Shown here piece by piece: positions 33,557 to 43,184 of a DNA stretch of 43,184 nucleotides. The translations under genes and the position numbers were made by a program. This stretch comes from Eubacterium sp. (GTDB taxonomy: Bacteria > Bacillota > Clostridia > Lachnospirales > Lachnospiraceae), in contig JAFUVQ010000022.1 in NCBI GenBank assembly GCA_017477505.1, forward strand, positions 1-43,184. The letters are read 5' to 3'. Each line of letters starts with the position of its first letter. Position 1 is the first letter of the stretch. The notes beneath the pieces are model-generated. The model did no database searches. It saw only the letters and a list, made by a program, of their open reading frames with translations, and was not told the DNA's origin.

Positions 33557-34726
33557 TCAAATGTATTTATCAATAATCGCCTTGGGCAGTATAGATTTTA
33601 CAAAGTCACTTGTCTCTGCGATGGACTTTGCTTCCTTCCTTGATTTTGGAAGAAGCGCACTTTCTTCATCCATTTCCTTTGGAAGTTCAAGTTTTTTCTC
33701 AATGCCATAAAGGCCGGCATATATAAGAAGCGCATATGCAAGATACGGGTTGCTGAGTGCATCGGGTGAACGGAGCTCCACCCTGGTCTTTCCATAAATC
33801 TCATCGATATGCATCAGCTCTGATCCGCTGGCACTTGACCAATTGACCTTGCTCGGAGCAGTACCTGTACCAAACCGGTTATATGAGCCGTCAGTAGGGT
33901 TGAGGAATATAGTTATATCCTTCATTTTCTCCATAATTCCGGCAGCTGCGTATTTTACAACATCCTCGCCATTCCTGTCCTTGGCATAGATATTGATATG
34001 ATATCCATTTCCCGGCTTGTCAGAGATCGGCATAGGTGAAAAGTCGGCATAAAGTCCGTTTCTGTCCGCAACAGTAGAAACAACCATCTTAAATGTAGTC
34101 ATCTGATCTGCAGCCTTAAGCGGCTTTCCATAGTGGAAGTCGATTTCATTCTGTCCAGGTCCTCTCTCATGATGAGACCTCTCCGGTGCAAGCCCCATCT
34201 CTTCGATGATAAGGCATATCTCTCGTCTTATATTCTCGCCTCTGTCAAGCGGCGCGATATCCATATAGCCGGCATTGTCATACGGAATCCTGGTAGGCTT
34301 TGCCTCATCGTCAGTCCTGAAAAGATAGAATTCAATCTCTGAACCGAACTTAAATTCTATGCCTGCATCTTCCGCTGCCTTAACCGCATTCTTCAGAATA
34401 TTTCTTGTATCTGCTTCAAATGGAGTGCCATCTGCATGGCATACGTCACAGAACATCCTGAGAACCCTTCCCGAATCCGGTCTCCACGGAAGAACTGACA
34501 GAGTCTCCGGGTCCGGTCTCAGGTAAAGATTCGCTTCCTTTGTTCCTTCGAATCCCCTGATAGCTTTGGCATTAATAGCTATGCCATCTTTAAAAGCCTT
34601 ATGAATCTCACTCGGCATTACAGAAATATTCTTCTGAATTCCATATGCATCTCTGAAGGCCAGACGTATAAACTTCGCGTCTTCCTCCTCGATATATTCC
34701 ATTATTTCCTGTTCCGTGTAGATCAT
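33557..34726 (-). CDS. Divergent type I glutamine synthetase homologue
   Basis: 389 residues against about 440 for type I GS; the C-terminal 50 residues are missing. The beta-grasp start (KFIRLAFRDAYGI) and many site residues are present: Glu130 and Glu132 (GSEIEF), Glu194 (NEIDF), His243 (GNGYHIN), Arg284 (GSYNR), Glu317 and Arg319 (RVELRSPD). However, the catalytic flap glutamate of the usual G-x-E-A-P is Thr289 (GTGTAP), and the NRS arginine motif is replaced by SGSELMHID. So it may make a related gamma-glutamyl product, or act as a sensor, rather than make glutamine. It sits upstream of the ANTAR gene and downstream of carB, with weak promoter boxes in the 141-base gap. AGGTAGGA precedes the start. 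Confidence 0.85.
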   Translation of the reverse strand: MIYTEQEIMEYIEEEDAKFIRLAFRDAYGIQKNISVMPSEIHKAFKDGIAINAKAIRGFEGTKEANLYLRPDPETLSVLPWRPDSGRVLRMFCDVCHADGTPFEADTRNILKNAVKAAEDAGIEFKFGSEIEFYLFRTDDEAKPTRIPYDNAGYMDIAPLDRGENIRREICLIIEEMGLAPERSHHERGPGQNEIDFHYGKPLKAADQMTTFKMVVSTVADRNGLYADFSPMPISDKPGNGYHINIYAKDRNGEDVVKYAAAGIMEKMKDITIFLNPTDGSYNRFGTGTAPSKVNWSSASGSELMHIDEIYGKTRVELRSPDALSNPYLAYALLIYAGLYGIEKKLELPKEMDEESALLPKSRKEAKSIAETSDFVKSILPKAIIDKYI

Positions 34727-34823
34727 ATTCCTACCTCATCACTTCTATCTTTTTACTTTTTCTATCATCCGAACACCTTACCAGTCCTGACCATCCCATA
34801 ATACTGAACTGTTTCTGTAACAT

Positions 34824-34853
34824 ATCATAGCATCGGACTGTCAGGTAGAACAA
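34824..34853 (-). promoter_or_regulatory. Possible promoter for the GS-like and ANTAR genes
   Basis: Minus strand TTGTTC (34853-34848), 18-base spacer, TATGAT (34829-34824), about 100 bases before the start codon. The long leader contains no terminator I can recognise. Weak -35. Confidence 0.35.
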
Positions 34854-34867
34854 TTTAGTAACCTGCA

Positions 34868-37800
34868 TTATATCGTCGAAATTCTCGGTGTAATATCCTC
34901 AAGTACATCCAGCAGTATCCGCACTGTATCAAGGGATGTAAATATTGTCACACCATTCATAATGGCCGCCCTTCTGATCTCTGCTCCATCCTCAAAATGC
35001 ACCCCTGAAAGAATGGCTCTGGTATTGATAATATAACTTACATAACCAGCCTCAATGGACTTAATGACCTCGTCACTTCCATCGCTCATCTTGCCCCTTA
35101 TTCTGGTTCTGATCCCATGTTCCTTCAGAAACTCTCCTGTCCCGACTGTAGCCTCGATATTAAAACCGAGTTCATAGAAACGGCGGACCATAGGAAGCGC
35201 TTCTTCCTTATCCTCGTCTGCCAGGGTAACCATTACGGTACCGTATTCCTTCATCTTGATACCGGATGCCTGAAGTGCCTTATAAAATGCACGCTTAAGG
35301 CTCCTGTCATAACCTATGGCTTCACCCGTAGACTTCATTTCAGGTGAAAGATAAGGATCCATTCCATTCAGTTTTGCAAATGAAAATGCAGGCGTCTTAA
35401 CATACCATTTCTTTTCTGTTTTTCCGCCCATCCTGGTATCTGGAAAATCGATTTTATCTGCCACAGCAGTTTTCTCAGTCGGATACAGTTTCTCGCCGCC
35501 CTCAGGTGCGGTTCCAGTGTATCCCTGCTCTGCAAGGCTCTCACCGAGCATAGCCTTAACAGCTATATCAACCAGTGAATAACCCGTTGATTTGGAAAGG
35601 AACGGAACACTTCTGGAAGCTCTCGGATTTACTTCTATGATATAAACACTGTCATCTTTATCTACGATGAACTGTATGTTATACAGGCCTACTATTCCTA
35701 TACCGAGGCCCAGCTTCTTCGTATAATCGGCGATGGTTTCTTTTACTTTTTCGGAAATGGAATACGGCGGATATACACTGGTGCTGTCACCTGAATGCAC
35801 GCCTGTTCTCTCAACAAGCTCCATGATCCCCGGAAGGAAAACATCCTTTCCGTCACAGACAGCATCCACTTCGACTTCTTTTCCGACTATATATTTATCA
35901 ACAAGAACCGGTCTGTCTTCATCAACTTCAACCGCATTCTTAAGGTAATGGCGGAGCATCGTTTCATTTGCAACAATCTCCATGGCACGTCCGCCGAGAA
36001 CGAAACTCGGGCGCACAAGTACAGGATAGCCTATTCTTTCAGCCGCAGCCGCGCCGCTTTCTATATCGGTAACGGCTTCTCCCTTCGGATGAGGAATTCC
36101 AAGTGTCATGAGTACATTTTCAAATGCATCTCTGTCCTCTGCCCTGAATATTGCTTCGCAGTCTGTTCCTATAATCTTGACGCCGCGCCTGGTAAGGGGC
36201 TCGGCGAGATTGACTGCCGTCTGACCACCAAGGGTTGTGATGACTCCCTCAGGTTTCTCAAGGTCAATGATATTCATGATATCCTCAACCGTAAGCGGTT
36301 CGAAATAAAGCTTATCCGCAGTTGTATAATCCGTTGAAACAGTCTCCGGATTGTTATTTATAACTATAGCCTCGTAGCCTAGTTCATGAATGGTCCTTAC
36401 GGCATGAACAGTGGAATAATCAAATTCGACGCCCTGACCTATACGGATAGGGCCTGAGCCAAGAACAATGATCTTCTTTTTATTGGAAACTATCGATTCA
36501 TTTTCATCCTCATAGGTTGAGTAGAAGTATGGAACATAGCTCTCGAACTCGCTGGCGCAGGTATCGATCATCTTATAAACAGGCTTGATACCGAGCTTCT
36601 TACGGAGCTGCCAAACATCATCCTCGCTGAAGCCTGTCATTTCAGCTATATATGAATCAGAGAATCCCATACGCTTTGCCGCATAGAGAAGTTCTCTGTC
36701 CAGCACTTCTTCCAACCCGGAATTTTTCCCGGAGCCTTCTCCATCGGCAGAATTCTCAGCTTTCTCTCTGAATTTCTTCGCACTTTCCTCAATACGTTTC
36801 TCAAAGTCAACAATGTTCCTGATCTTATCAAGGAAGAACATATCTATACCGGTTCTCTCGGCGATGACCTGAAGGTCGACTCCGAGCCAGATAATCTGGG
36901 AAAGTGCATAAATACGGTCATCAGTTCCTTCTTCGATGTACTTAAAGAGCTTGTCTATAGCCTCTTTCTTGTTCTCAGGTGCCGGCTTATCCGAAAGACT
37001 CTTCACATCGAACTTTTCCAGATGAATATGGTTCTTTCCATCTTCCAGCGAACGTATGGCCTTAAGAAGACTCTCCTCTGCGGTACGTCCGACACTCATA
37101 GTTTCACCTGTAGCTTTCATCTGAGTAGAAAGTACATTTGAAGCCAGGGTGAATTTGTCAAATGGGAAGCGGGGCATCTTCGTCACTACGTAATCTAGAG
37201 ACGGTTCAAAGCATGCCGGTGTATTTGCCAGCTGAATCTCATCCAGAGTCATACCAACGGCAATCTTGGCGGATACTCTCGCGATAGGATATCCGCTTGC
37301 CTTTGATGCAAGGGCAGATGAACGTGATACCCTCGGATTGACTTCTATTACATAATAGTCAAATGACTGCGGGTCCAGCGCGAACTGGCAGTTACAGCCA
37401 CCCTCTACTCCAAGTGCTCTGATGATACGGAGGGCACTGTCACGAAGCATATGATATTCCTTATTGGTAAGTGTCTGGCTCGGTGCAACAACTATGGAAT
37501 CGCCTGTATGGATTCCCACCGGGTCAAGATTCTCCATATTGCAGACAACGAGGGCAGTATCATTTGCATCCCTCATTACCTCATACTCAATCTCTTTGTA
37601 ACCCTTGATACTCTTCTCAACCAGAACCTGATGCACCGGTGAAAGCGCAAGGGCATTCTTCATCATTTCCGCCATTTCCTCAGGGTTATCGGCAAAACCG
37701 CCGCCGGTACCTCCCAGTGTAAATGCAGGTCTGAGAATAACAGGGTATCCAATCTTTTCTGCAGCTTTGAGTCCCTCCTCGATTGTATAAGTGATTTCAG

Positions 37801-38236
37801 ACGGAACGACCGGCTCGCCGAGTCTCTCACAGAGTTCCTTGAACTGTTCTCTGTCCTCTGCGCATCTTATACTTGCGGCATCTGTTCCGAGAAGTTCTAT
37901 CTCACATTCATCCAGAACCCCTTTATCATTTAACTGCATCGCAAGATTAAGTCCGGTCTGGCCGCCTATTCCCGGAACGATAGCATCCGGTCTCTCATAA
38001 CGGCATATTCGAGCCATATATTCCAATGTAAGCGGTTCCATATATACTTTATCCGCTATCATATTGTCTGTCATGATCGTAGCGGGATTCGAGTTTGCAA
38101 GTACAACCTCGTAACCCTCTTCTTTAAGTGCAAGACAGGCCTGTGTTCCCGCATAATCAAACTCGGCCGCCTGACCGATAACTATCGGGCCCGAACCTAT
38201 AACTAATATTTTATGTATATCTTTTCTCTTTGGCAT
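34868..38236 (-). CDS. carB: Carbamoyl phosphate synthase large subunit
   Basis: 1122 residues, somewhat longer than the usual 1060-1070. It makes carbamoyl phosphate from bicarbonate, two ATP and ammonia passed from CarA, for pyrimidines and arginine. The two homologous halves both start with the IGSGP/LGSGP nucleotide motif ([19 protein letters not shown] and [19 protein letters not shown]), each with an ATP-grasp domain and its EVNPR motif. The C-terminal methylglyoxal-synthase-like allosteric domain is complete. Extra length lies in an acidic linker in the middle (about 505-525) and an insertion near 935-965 ([18 protein letters not shown]). AAGGA precedes the ATG, 12 bases after carA. 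Confidence 0.97.
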   Translation of the reverse strand: MPKRKDIHKILVIGSGPIVIGQAAEFDYAGTQACLALKEEGYEVVLANSNPATIMTDNMIADKVYMEPLTLEYMARICRYERPDAIVPGIGGQTGLNLAMQLNDKGVLDECEIELLGTDAASIRCAEDREQFKELCERLGEPVVPSEITYTIEEGLKAAEKIGYPVILRPAFTLGGTGGGFADNPEEMAEMMKNALALSPVHQVLVEKSIKGYKEIEYEVMRDANDTALVVCNMENLDPVGIHTGDSIVVAPSQTLTNKEYHMLRDSALRIIRALGVEGGCNCQFALDPQSFDYYVIEVNPRVSRSSALASKASGYPIARVSAKIAVGMTLDEIQLANTPACFEPSLDYVVTKMPRFPFDKFTLASNVLSTQMKATGETMSVGRTAEESLLKAIRSLEDGKNHIHLEKFDVKSLSDKPAPENKKEAIDKLFKYIEEGTDDRIYALSQIIWLGVDLQVIAERTGIDMFFLDKIRNIVDFEKRIEESAKKFREKAENSADGEGSGKNSGLEEVLDRELLYAAKRMGFSDSYIAEMTGFSEDDVWQLRKKLGIKPVYKMIDTCASEFESYVPYFYSTYEDENESIVSNKKKIIVLGSGPIRIGQGVEFDYSTVHAVRTIHELGYEAIVINNNPETVSTDYTTADKLYFEPLTVEDIMNIIDLEKPEGVITTLGGQTAVNLAEPLTRRGVKIIGTDCEAIFRAEDRDAFENVLMTLGIPHPKGEAVTDIESGAAAAERIGYPVLVRPSFVLGGRAMEIVANETMLRHYLKNAVEVDEDRPVLVDKYIVGKEVEVDAVCDGKDVFLPGIMELVERTGVHSGDSTSVYPPYSISEKVKETIADYTKKLGLGIGIVGLYNIQFIVDKDDSVYIIEVNPRASRSVPFLSKSTGYSLVDIAVKAMLGESLAEQGYTGTAPEGGEKLYPTEKTAVADKIDFPDTRMGGKTEKKWYVKTPAFSFAKLNGMDPYLSPEMKSTGEAIGYDRSLKRAFYKALQASGIKMKEYGTVMVTLADEDKEEALPMVRRFYELGFNIEATVGTGEFLKEHGIRTRIRGKMSDGSDEVIKSIEAGYVSYIINTRAILSGVHFEDGAEIRRAAIMNGVTIFTSLDTVRILLDVLEDITPRISTI

Positions 38237-38248
38237 GATATATTCCTT

Positions 38249-39334
38249 TCATCGATTCTTTGACATATTTGCGATAAATCTGTCAAAGAGATATGTGCTG
38301 TCCTGAGGTCCCGGTGCACTCTCCGGATGGTACTGAACAGAAAATACATTTCCATCCTCAGATGTGAGTCCTTCTACTGTGTTATCGAGAAGGTTGATAT
38401 GCGATACCTTAAGTCCCGTTCCTGCAAGCGTCTTCTCATCTACCGCATAGCTATGATTCTGACTCGTAATCTCTATCTTTCCTGTGGCCAGATTCTTGAC
38501 GGGATGGTTGCCGCCCCTGTGACCGAATTTAAGCTTGTAGGTCTTTGCTCCATATGAAAGCGCTATAAGCTGATGTCCGAGACAGATTCCGAACACAGGC
38601 ATTTTGCCGCGAAGTGTCCTCAGTGTTTCTATAACTTCCGGAACGTCTTCCGGATCTCCCGGTCCATTTGATATAAAAAGACCGTCAGGGTTCATCGCAA
38701 GTATCTCTTCCGCGGTTGTATCAAAAGGAACCACCGTAACATTACAGCCATGGCGGTTAAGTTCTCGCACTATATTCATCTTCATTCCGCAGTCGATGGC
38801 AACCACACTGTATCTATGATTTGCAGTTCTGCTGTACCATTTCTTCTTCGGACTGCAGCGTTTTACCTGGTCATGAGGAAGCTCAGTCTCTTCCAGCTTC
38901 CTGATGCCCTCTTCTGTGTACGTATTTATACCGGTCAGAAGAACCTTTCTTGAGCCTTTGTCCCTTATGCTTCTTACAAGCTTCCTTGTATCCACTCCGT
39001 AGATTCCCGGAACATTGTACTCCTCCAGAAGCTCCGAAAGGGTTCTTGTGAAACGGAAATTGGATGGCAGTTCATTTATCTCTCTTACTATAAGAGCTCC
39101 GAGGTTCAGCATCCTGCTTTCAAAATCCTCATCCGTTATTCCATAATTACCTATAAGCGGATACGACATCACAATAGCCTGATCCGTATATGAAGGATCA
39201 GAGATAATTTCCTGATATCCTGCCATGGATGTATTAAAAACTATCTCACATACGGCATCTCTTTCTGCACCGAACCCATATCCGGGGTACTCGGTGCCAT
39301 CTTCAAAAATTAGTTTTCTGTTGTAGTCTGACAT
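38249..39334 (-). CDS. carA: Carbamoyl phosphate synthase small subunit
   Basis: 361 residues. It hydrolyses glutamine and hands ammonia to CarB. The N-terminal CarA domain (FEDGTEYPGYGFG, VFNTSMAGYQEIISDPSY) is followed by a class I glutamine amidotransferase domain with Cys251 in FGICLGHQ and the His-Glu pair in QYHPES. Its stop is 12 bases before carB, so the two are co-transcribed. The ribosome binding site is poor: the 26 bases before the ATG are a purine repeat (39335-39362) with GAGAG but no clear GGAGG. It is 68 bases downstream of pyrG. Confidence 0.96.
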   Translation of the reverse strand: MSDYNRKLIFEDGTEYPGYGFGAERDAVCEIVFNTSMAGYQEIISDPSYTDQAIVMSYPLIGNYGITDEDFESRMLNLGALIVREINELPSNFRFTRTLSELLEEYNVPGIYGVDTRKLVRSIRDKGSRKVLLTGINTYTEEGIRKLEETELPHDQVKRCSPKKKWYSRTANHRYSVVAIDCGMKMNIVRELNRHGCNVTVVPFDTTAEEILAMNPDGLFISNGPGDPEDVPEVIETLRTLRGKMPVFGICLGHQLIALSYGAKTYKLKFGHRGGNHPVKNLATGKIEITSQNHSYAVDEKTLAGTGLKVSHINLLDNTVEGLTSEDGNVFSVQYHPESAPGPQDSTYLFDRFIANMSKNR

Positions 39335-39362
39335 AATTCTCTATTCTCTCTATTCTCTATAG
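39335..39362. repeat. Short repeat before carA
   Basis: On the minus strand a run of near-identical TAGAGAA units (three copies, spaced 7-9 bases) fills the place of the ribosome binding site of carA. Copy number could vary by slippage and change carA translation; that is inference. Confidence 0.4.
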
Positions 39363-39402
39363 AAGTATTTTTTCTCAAGTGATAATACCGCTTTTAAGTT
39401 CT

Positions 39403-41076
<1,674 letters not shown>

Positions 41077-41092
41077 TCATTTTTTGCTAAAA

Positions 41093-41127
41093 AAAGGCAC
41101 TTCGAGCATAATACCCGAAGCGCCTTT
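41093..41127 (-). promoter_or_regulatory. Leader terminator (attenuator) of pyrG
   Basis: A stem from AAAGGC (41093-41098) to GCCTTT (41122-41127) on the plus strand, with CTTCG/CGAAG inside and a loop around TATTAT on the minus strand, followed by seven T. It ends 31 bases before the ATG, the same as in the glnN leader. A smaller hairpin (AACGAAA/TTTCGTT) precedes it and might be part of an alternative fold. Confidence 0.7.
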
Positions 41128-41190
41128 GCTTCCAAAACAATCATTCATAAACGAAAAGAATGTATTTCGTTAAAAAATTAAACTGATAAC

Positions 41191-41218
41191 AGTATATTAC
41201 TTTCGAAACAAAAGTCAA
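41191..41218 (-). promoter_or_regulatory. Predicted sigma-A promoter for pyrG
   Basis: Minus strand TTGACT (41218-41213), 16-base spacer, TATACT (41196-41191). RNA would start near 41184. Confidence 0.6.
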
Positions 41219-41232
41219 GTATAAATATTATC

Positions 41233-41256
41233 TGATATTCAACTTTTGATATTCAA
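41233..41256. repeat. Direct repeat behind the Amt-PII gene
   Basis: TGATATTCAA occurs at 41233-41242 and 41247-41256 (14-base period), and a third partial copy runs into the stop codon region of the upstream gene. No terminator hairpin for that gene was found here. Confidence 0.5.
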
Positions 41257-43020
41257 TTATTCAACATCCTGAAGCGCATCATAATCTTCTTCACCTGTTC
41301 TGATCTTTACTACTCTGCTTACAGGATATACGAAAATCTTACCATCGCCGATCTTGCCGGTGTAAAGTGTTTTCTTCGCTGTTTCGATAACACTGTCTAC
41401 AGGGATTCCGCTTACTACTACTTCAAGCTTGATCTTCGGAAGGAGTGTCATATCCATTTCTACTCCACGGTACATCTCTCCGGTACCCTTCTGTATTCCG
41501 CAGCCGCTTACCTGTGTTACCGTGATACCCGTTACACCGAGTTCGTTAAGTGCTCTCTTAATCTTATCGTATCTTGAAAGCTTGGTAATGATAACCACCT
41601 TGTTAATTCCTGTCTCTGTTACGATACCGTTCTGTCTCATTTCCTTAGCCGCATCAACTACAGGAACTGAAGCCTTCTTCTGTGCTTCACTTGCTTTATC
41701 ATATTCTGAAACGCCAAGGTTGGTATTCTCATTTGCATCCATCATGGCACTTGACATATCCACGATACTGAAACCTGAATAAGCTGATGCAAGACCATGC
41801 TCTTTAAGATCGAGGCCTTCGATTTCTTCTTCCTCTGAAACACGAAGTCCGAAGATAGCCTTAATGATCGTAAATACGATTATCATCGTGATTGTTGCCC
41901 ATGCTGCAACTGACGCAAATCCGAGTAACTGAAGTCCTAACTGATGGAAACCGCCGCCGTAGAAAAGACCTACTACTGAATCATTTCCCGGTGCTGATGT
42001 TGTTGCAAAAAGTCCTGTTGCTATGGTACCCCAGATACCATTCATCATATGTACTGCTACTGCACCAACAGGATCGTCGATGTGAAGCTTGTAATCAAGG
42101 AGCCATACTCCAAATACTACGAGAAGTCCGGCAACCGCACCGATTATGATCGAACCGAATGCATCTGTTACATCGCATGGAGCCGTGATTGCTACGAGAC
42201 CTGCGAGTGAAGCATTGAGACACATTGAAACATCGGGCTTACCATATTTGATCCATGTAAATACCATACATACTACAGTTGCTATTGATGGTGCTATGGT
42301 CGTTGTTACAAATACTGATGCGAGCTGATCTGTTGATGTACAGGCTGCGCCGTTGAATCCGTACCAGCCGAGCCAGAGGATGAATACGCCGAGTGCTCCG
42401 ATAACCAGGTTATGTCCGGGGAAGGCATTAACCTTAACAACCTTACCGTTTTTATCTCTTTCAAACTTACCTATATGAGGTCCTACCATCTTTGCTCCGA
42501 CAAATGCTGCGATACCGCCTACCATGTGGATTGCACATGAACCTGCAAAATCGTGGAACCCAAGCTGTGCGAGCCATCCGCCGCCCCATATCCAGTGTGC
42601 TTCGATAGGATATATAAGTGCTGAAATGATTCCTGAATATACGCAGTAGCTGAGGAACTTTGTTCTCTCTGCCATGGCACCTGATACTATGGTTGCCGTT
42701 GTTGCACAGAACACCAGGTTGAAAATGAAATTCGACCAGTCAAAGTTCTGATAACTTGTGAAAATGTCAAATCCCGGTTTTCCGATGAATCCCATCAGAT
42801 CCTCTCCGAGGAGAAGGCCGAAACCTATAAGAATAAATACACAACATCCTATACAGAAATCCATAAGGTTCTTCATCAAAATGTTACCTGCATTCTTGGC
42901 TCTTGCAAAGCCTGACTCAACCATTGCGAAGCCTGCCTGCATCCAGAAAACAAGTGCGGCACCTATAAGAAACCATACCGCAAAAAGCTCGCCGTTCATA
43001 GCGTTCATAATCTCATCCAT
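41257..43020 (-). CDS. Ammonium transporter fused to a PII signal domain
   Basis: 587 residues from the ATG at 43020, chosen for GGAGGA eight bases upstream; an ATG five codons earlier overlaps that site. Residues about 1-410 are an Amt/AmtB channel: 11 helices, the pore histidines in AIHMVGG and AVHMMNG, and MQAGFAMVESGF near the start. A linker of about 60 residues follows, then a complete PII (GlnB/GlnK) domain at about 473-587. Its T-loop (QKGTGEMYRGVEM) keeps Tyr517, but the site that is uridylylated in proteobacteria (Tyr51) is Met522. PII normally binds Amt from the cytoplasm and blocks it at high nitrogen; here the blocker is built in, controlled presumably by ATP, ADP and 2-oxoglutarate. 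Confidence 0.95.
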   Translation of the reverse strand: MDEIMNAMNGELFAVWFLIGAALVFWMQAGFAMVESGFARAKNAGNILMKNLMDFCIGCCVFILIGFGLLLGEDLMGFIGKPGFDIFTSYQNFDWSNFIFNLVFCATTATIVSGAMAERTKFLSYCVYSGIISALIYPIEAHWIWGGGWLAQLGFHDFAGSCAIHMVGGIAAFVGAKMVGPHIGKFERDKNGKVVKVNAFPGHNLVIGALGVFILWLGWYGFNGAACTSTDQLASVFVTTTIAPSIATVVCMVFTWIKYGKPDVSMCLNASLAGLVAITAPCDVTDAFGSIIIGAVAGLLVVFGVWLLDYKLHIDDPVGAVAVHMMNGIWGTIATGLFATTSAPGNDSVVGLFYGGGFHQLGLQLLGFASVAAWATITMIIVFTIIKAIFGLRVSEEEEIEGLDLKEHGLASAYSGFSIVDMSSAMMDANENTNLGVSEYDKASEAQKKASVPVVDAAKEMRQNGIVTETGINKVVIITKLSRYDKIKRALNELGVTGITVTQVSGCGIQKGTGEMYRGVEMDMTLLPKIKLEVVVSGIPVDSVIETAKKTLYTGKIGDGKIFVYPVSRVVKIRTGEEDYDALQDVE

Positions 43021-43047
43021 AGTTTTTTCCTCCATTATTTTTTTGGT

Positions 43048-43065
43048 AGTGTCAAGCCTGACACT
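43048..43065. repeat. Palindrome in the Amt-PII leader
   Basis: AGTGTCA (43048-43054), AGCC, TGACACT (43059-43065): perfect seven-base arms about 30 bases before the start codon. On the minus strand it is not followed by T, so it acts as an operator or RNA hairpin rather than a terminator for this gene. Confidence 0.5.
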
Positions 43066-43094
43066 CCTTTTTTGTTCCTAAATCCTTTATTTTC

Positions 43095-43133
43095 GGGAGG
43101 TTTAAATAAAAAGAGCATTGACCTCCCTTTTTT
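43095..43133 (+). terminator. Plus-strand terminator-like hairpin near the window end
   Basis: GGGAGGT (43095-43101) and ACCTCCC (43121-43127) pair perfectly over a 19-base loop, followed by six T. No plus-strand gene lies upstream, so it may insulate the promoter that follows, as at some mobile element ends. Confidence 0.45.
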
Positions 43134-43141
43134 GGTATAAT
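43133..43141 (+). promoter_or_regulatory. Extended -10 promoter of a gene leaving the window
   Basis: TGGTATAAT carries a perfect TATAAT (43136-43141) with the TGN extension. The -35 region is poor. RNA would start near 43148. Confidence 0.5.
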
Positions 43142-43181
43142 GTCAATCGCCAAACCGACATCCAGAAAGGAGCCAATGCTC

Positions 43182-43184
43182 ATG
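43182..43184 (+). CDS. Start codon of a gene continuing beyond the window
   Basis: GAAAGGAG (43165-43172) stands nine bases before an ATG at 43182-43184; another ATG at 43176 is too close to the ribosome binding site. With the promoter at 43133-43141 this looks like the start of a plus-strand gene. GAGCATTG at 43113-43120 is inverted as CAATGCTC at 43175-43182. Nothing can be said about the product; a transposase is one possibility. Confidence 0.35.

Noticed and set aside
34727-34867. ANTAR-type double-hexaloop leader before the GS-like gene
   Set aside because: I could not draw two stems with six-base loops having the conserved A and G positions, nor a terminator.
35795-36337. 180-codon plus-strand frame opposite carB
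   Set aside because: Antisense to conserved CarB sequence, no start signals, no recognisable domain.
43021-43184. Sigma-54 promoter for the Amt-PII gene
   Set aside because: No TGGC-N8-TTGC pattern is present on the minus strand, and no convincing sigma-A boxes either.

Overview
The window (about 43 kb, moderate G+C) reads as chromosome of an anaerobic, carbohydrate-fermenting Firmicute, most likely a Lachnospiraceae relative of Butyrivibrio or Roseburia. This rests on family content: a GH94 cellobiose phosphorylase, a type III glutamine synthetase, an eukaryote-like (type 2) IleRS, an ammonium transporter fused to PII, an ANTAR regulator beside glutamine synthetase, a SpoIIE-type phosphatase and a C11 clostripain-like lipoprotein. 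Promoters are sigma-A like, several with the extended -10 form TGN-TATAAT. I see no rRNA, tRNA, CRISPR array or complete insertion sequence, and no gene-free stretch longer than 300 bases.

Layout. (1) 1-2.6 kb, plus strand: two tandem membrane proteins with eroded GHKL histidine-kinase tails (the first cut by the window edge), then an intact LytTR response regulator. (2) 2.7-7.9 kb, plus: an aldose-1-epimerase-like protein, cellobiose phosphorylase, and a surface-anchored GLUG-repeat protein. (3) 8-14 kb, minus: acyl carrier protein, glycogen phosphorylase, IleRS. (4) 14.2-19.2 kb, minus: HAD phosphatase, an ABC-2 exporter (ATPase and permease) behind a clostripain-like lipoprotein, and a small membrane protein. 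(5) 19.3-29.1 kb, minus: eight closely packed genes, in transcription order STAS antagonist, SpoIIE-like phosphatase, short HlyD-like protein, C39-peptidase ABC exporter, second ABC exporter, a 97-residue double-glycine-leader peptide with a zinc ribbon, a substrate-binding/permease fusion, and an amino-acid-type ABC ATPase with an extra RsbW-like domain. (6) 29.2-43 kb: a nitrogen and glutamine block on the minus strand (GS III, ANTAR regulator, divergent GS, carB, carA, pyrG, Amt-PII), interrupted by one plus-strand AAA/DUF4143 ATPase with its own tandem operators.

The most interesting part is region 5. It looks like an NHLM-type peptide export cassette in which a partner switch (phosphatase, STAS protein and an RsbW-like domain carried by a transporter ATPase) sits in the same apparent operon as the exported peptide and an amino-acid-like ABC transporter. 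The RsbW-like domain appears to have lost its ATP-binding residues, so it may be a docking module that links the switch to transport rather than a sigma-factor kinase.

Region 6 gathers glutamine synthesis, ammonium uptake, glutamine-using enzymes (CarA, PyrG) and an RNA-binding ANTAR regulator. The glnN-type and pyrG leaders each carry a terminator hairpin with the same base sequence and exactly the same distance (31 nt) to the start codon, which suggests shared attenuation control. All functions here are read from sequence by eye; no database search was run.
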